Source: Woeseiaceae bacterium (GTDB taxonomy: Bacteria; Pseudomonadota; Gammaproteobacteria; Steroidobacterales; Woeseiaceae). From it: a stretch of DNA of 64,000 bases. Under the pieces are notes generated by a model that saw nothing but the letters and a program-made list of their open reading frames with translations, did not search any database and was not told the origin of the DNA. The position numbers and the translations under genes were made by a program. The stretch spans positions 1-64,000 of the forward strand of contig JANQMR010000011.1 in NCBI GenBank assembly GCA_028279985.1, read 5' to 3'. The first letter of the stretch is position 1. Each line of letters starts with the position of its first letter. Shown here in pieces: positions 61,730 through 64,000 of the stretch.

Positions 61730-62975
61730 AGCCGGCGTTCAGCCGCCACAGGTTCAGCAGCAGGCCCGCGCCGGCCATCACTGCCAATACGAGCCAGCTC
61801 AGCGCATCGATGGACGTCGCGCTGCCGGTCACAGCGGTCACCGCGCTTGCCGAGGTGACCTCGGTCGTCAGCCGGTCGGCCATGAAGCCGTTCGGCGTCA
61901 GCCGGCCGATCGACGCGATCCAGTCGGGCAGCGCGGCGAGGGGAAAAAAGCTCCCGCCGACCATCAACAACGGGAACGTGACCATCGACGACACCAGCGA
62001 CGCCGACCGCCGGCTCGGCAGGAACAGATGCATGACGCCGAACCAGGCGTAGAGCGCGAGGCCGGACAGCGCGATCCATGCGATCGACAGCGGCAGCCTT
62101 CCCCAGGAAACGCCGTGGTAGGCGAAGCCGATAAACAGCACGATGACCGCAAGCGCCGTAATCAGCGCGGTCGCGGCCAGCGCCTTGCCGGCCACGAAAG
62201 CCGGCAGCCGGCTCGGCGCGAATACCAGGCGCCTGAGCGTGCCCGCCTCGCGTTCCGCCCAGTAGTCCTCAGCGAGGCTGGACGCCGCGAACATGACGGC
62301 CATCAGAATGATCCCCGGCATGAACAACAGGGCCACGGACACACCCGGCGTTTCGGGCGGCGGCTCGGCTATCGTCAGGTCGATCGCAGGCGGGAACAAG
62401 AGCGGCGCCGCCGACTGGACACGTTCGTTGAACGAAACGGCAATGGCCGCGACGATCGCCGAGTCCGGGGCCACGTCGGCGCTTGCGGATTCCTCGATCA
62501 ACGCGATCTCCTCGCCGAACATTCGGTTGGCGTAGAATCCGGCGTCGAGCAGGACTTCGGTCACCTCGGCGATGATCCCGGGCAGTATGGTCTGCGACGG
62601 ATTCGTCTTGAGCTCCAGCGTGATCGGCTTCGAATCGAGCAGCGCTTCGCCGAAACCCTCGGGGATGAGCAGAAAGCCGCTGGCCTCGCCGGCATCGATA
62701 CGCGCCCTGCCGTCGGCCGGCGAAACTTTCTCCACCGTAATCATCTCGCCGAGCTCGCCCTGGCTGTAGGTGCCCACGACCAGCCCGCTGATGAACGACG
62801 CATCCTGATCGGCGATCAGCAGCAGTCCGCTGGGCTGGCCGCCCCCGTCGCCGTCGACCAGCGACGTGACGAGCCCGCCCACCAGCAGCGGAACGCCTAT
62901 CCACATCAGGATTGCGCTCTTGTCCTGTCGCCAGCGTGCAAGATCCTTGACGAGCGTGGAGAGCGCGAATCGCAC
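61716..62975 (-). CDS. ABC-2 type exporter permease, first subunit
   Basis: The 419-residue protein has an N-terminal helix (AILMWIGVPLLVGGLVTSLV), a large periplasmic domain and a C-terminal block of helices, with SLAEDYWAEREAGTLRRLVF, APSRLPAFVAGKALAATALI and GGSFFPLAALPDWIASIGRL. These match the ABC-2 membrane family with the short cytoplasmic 'EREAGTLrrL' coupling element. It lies three bases downstream of the ATPase gene and overlaps the second permease, so the three genes form one operon. Confidence 0.88.
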   Translation of the reverse strand: MRFALSTLVKDLARWRQDKSAILMWIGVPLLVGGLVTSLVDGDGGGQPSGLLLIADQDASFISGLVVGTYSQGELGEMITVEKVSPADGRARIDAGEASGFLLIPEGFGEALLDSKPITLELKTNPSQTILPGIIAEVTEVLLDAGFYANRMFGEEIALIEESASADVAPDSAIVAAIAVSFNERVQSAAPLLFPPAIDLTIAEPPPETPGVSVALLFMPGIILMAVMFAASSLAEDYWAEREAGTLRRLVFAPSRLPAFVAGKALAATALITALAVIVLFIGFAYHGVSWGRLPLSIAWIALSGLALYAWFGVMHLFLPSRRSASLVSSMVTFPLLMVGGSFFPLAALPDWIASIGRLTPNGFMADRLTTEVTSASAVTAVTGSATSIDALSWLVLAVMAGAGLLLNLWRLNAGFARA

Positions 62976-62978
62976 GGG

Positions 62979-63935
62979 TTATTGCCTCAGCTCCTTGCCC
63001 GTCAGCGTCAGGAACAACGTTTCCAGGCTGGCGCTTTTGAGGCTGGTCTCGGTAACGGCGCCGCCGGCTTCGGATATCGCGGCGAAGATCCTGGGCAGAT
63101 GTTGCGATCCCGCGGAAAGCGCCAACGTCATGCTGTCGTCTTCCGCGGCCAGCACTTCCAGATCGTCGAGCCCGTCGTCGATCAGCGACGCGACCGCCTG
63201 TGCCGTCTCGGCATCGGGAAACCTGCCGCTGAGTTGCAGCACGTCCCGGGCGCCGAGCTCTGCGCGCAGCTCGTCCACGGTACCCTGTGCAATCAACTTG
63301 CCGTGATCGATGATCCCGAGCGAGTCGCAAAGCTTCTCGGCCTCTTCCATGTAATGCGTGGTGTAGATCACGCAGGCCCCCTGGTCCCGCTCCTGCAACA
63401 CCATGTCGAACAGCCGTTCACGAGACTGCGGATCGACGCCGACCGTTGGCTCGTCGAGCAGGATCAGACGTGGCTTGTGCACGATCCCGCAGCCGAAGTT
63501 CAGGCGGCGTTTCATACCGCCGGAGAAGGTCTTCGGCAGGTCCTTTGCGCGGTCGCCCAGCCCGATGTGGGTCAGGACCTCGCGGACACGGTCGTCGAGT
63601 CCGGCGCCGTTGAGTCCATACGCCTTGCCCCAGTAACGCAGGTTCTCGATCGCCGGCAGGTCTTCATAAAGCGCAAGCTCCTGCGGCACGACGCCGAGTG
63701 CCTGCCGGGCTTGTCGGGGTTCGGCGACGACGTCGAAGCCCGCGACCGCGACGCGGCCCGCGGTGGGCTTCAAAAGCCCCGAGATACAGTGGATGGTCGT
63801 GGACTTGCCCGCACCGTTCGGGCCCAGCAGGCCGAACACGGTACCGGCCCCGGCCGCGAAGCTCACGTCCTCGACGGCCGTGAGCTCACCGTATTGTTTG
63901 ACCAGATTCTCGACTTCGAGCACGACGCTGCTCAA
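62979..63935 (-). CDS. ABC exporter ATP-binding protein
   Basis: The protein has Walker A in LLGPNGAGKSTTIH, signature FSGGMKRRLNFGCGIVHKPR, Walker B in LILLDEPTVGVDPQSRERLF and the H-loop in IYTTHYMEEAEKLC. The C-terminal 80 residues are a separate domain (LQLSGRFPDAETAQAVASLI). It powers the two ABC-2 permeases downstream. The start is uncertain: TTG 63935 (MSSVVLEVENLVKQYG) fits the family, and the frame is open to 63971. No strong ribosome site is visible. It is the leftmost-transcribed gene visible near the right window edge, so upstream operon members may lie outside. Confidence 0.9.
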   Translation of the reverse strand: MSSVVLEVENLVKQYGELTAVEDVSFAAGAGTVFGLLGPNGAGKSTTIHCISGLLKPTAGRVAVAGFDVVAEPRQARQALGVVPQELALYEDLPAIENLRYWGKAYGLNGAGLDDRVREVLTHIGLGDRAKDLPKTFSGGMKRRLNFGCGIVHKPRLILLDEPTVGVDPQSRERLFDMVLQERDQGACVIYTTHYMEEAEKLCDSLGIIDHGKLIAQGTVDELRAELGARDVLQLSGRFPDAETAQAVASLIDDGLDDLEVLAAEDDSMTLALSAGSQHLPRIFAAISEAGGAVTETSLKSASLETLFLTLTGKELRQ

Positions 63936-64000
63936 TTCCGAACGCCGAGGAAACGATCCCACCGGTCGCAAAACGGCGCCGCCCTATCGTCGGCGGGGCA

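Overview
The window looks like a chromosomal segment of a GC-rich, aerobic Gram-negative bacterium, most likely a gammaproteobacterium of the kind rich in TonB-dependent receptors. I cannot fix the genus from sequence alone. Three TonB-dependent receptors, an OmpW-type porin, S9 and M64 peptidases, two beta-lactamase-fold serine hydrolases and a glyoxylate shunt (isocitrate lyase, malate synthase G, DUF3612-type regulator) point to a heterotroph living on peptides, fatty acids or small organic acids. Gene density is high, with many 4-base stop/start overlaps and many TTG or GTG starts behind good Shine-Dalgarno sites.

Layout. 1-5000: a minus-strand operon (SAM methyltransferase, small hypothetical, flavin reductase, serine hydrolase, truncated beta-propeller protein), divergent from a LysR regulator. 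5-9 kb: DUF2798/AhpD pair, LVIVD beta-propeller protein, dienelactone hydrolase. 9-17 kb: an uptake and catabolic cluster with two RidA proteins, a GPH-type symporter, a TonB receptor, an amidohydrolase lacking the usual catalytic Glu, and a second serine hydrolase. 17.3-27.9 kb: an atypical segment between a tRNA-Gly 3'-end remnant and an intact tRNA-Gly(CCC). It carries a hybrid histidine kinase, an HPt protein, a 2076-residue autotransporter built of 855-bp repeats, a MarR-like regulator, a LuxR-type response regulator and a sigma-factor fragment. 27.9-30.5 kb: an M64 peptidase, a decayed patch (DUF4143 fragment, 22-bp tandem array, palindromes) and a deletion-eroded second copy of the tRNA end plus M64 gene. 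30.5-36.8 kb: MFS exporter, S9 peptidase, modABC. 36.9-42.1 kb: malate synthase G, isocitrate lyase and their divergent regulator. 42.1-47.9 kb: RND exporter, LolA-like protein, beta-barrel and DUF2892, divergent from a BigR/SqrR-like ArsR regulator. 47.9-64 kb: MaoC hydratase, quinone reductase, SDR, KamA-like radical SAM enzyme, OmpW, two TonB receptors, a lipoprotein, cysteine synthase and a three-gene ABC-2 exporter that runs to the right edge.

Two things stand out. The 17.3-27.9 kb segment reads as a self-contained multistep phosphorelay (kinase, HPt, response regulator) packaged with a giant repetitive autotransporter and bounded by tRNA sequence. Separately, at least eight loci carry short tandem arrays (units of 11, 12, 13, 15, 18 or 22 bp, different sequence each time), often starting at the stop codon or sitting beside the start codon. 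At modA the array has been translated into the protein tail, and at the LVIVD gene the signal-peptide region itself is triplicated with a period near 100 bp.
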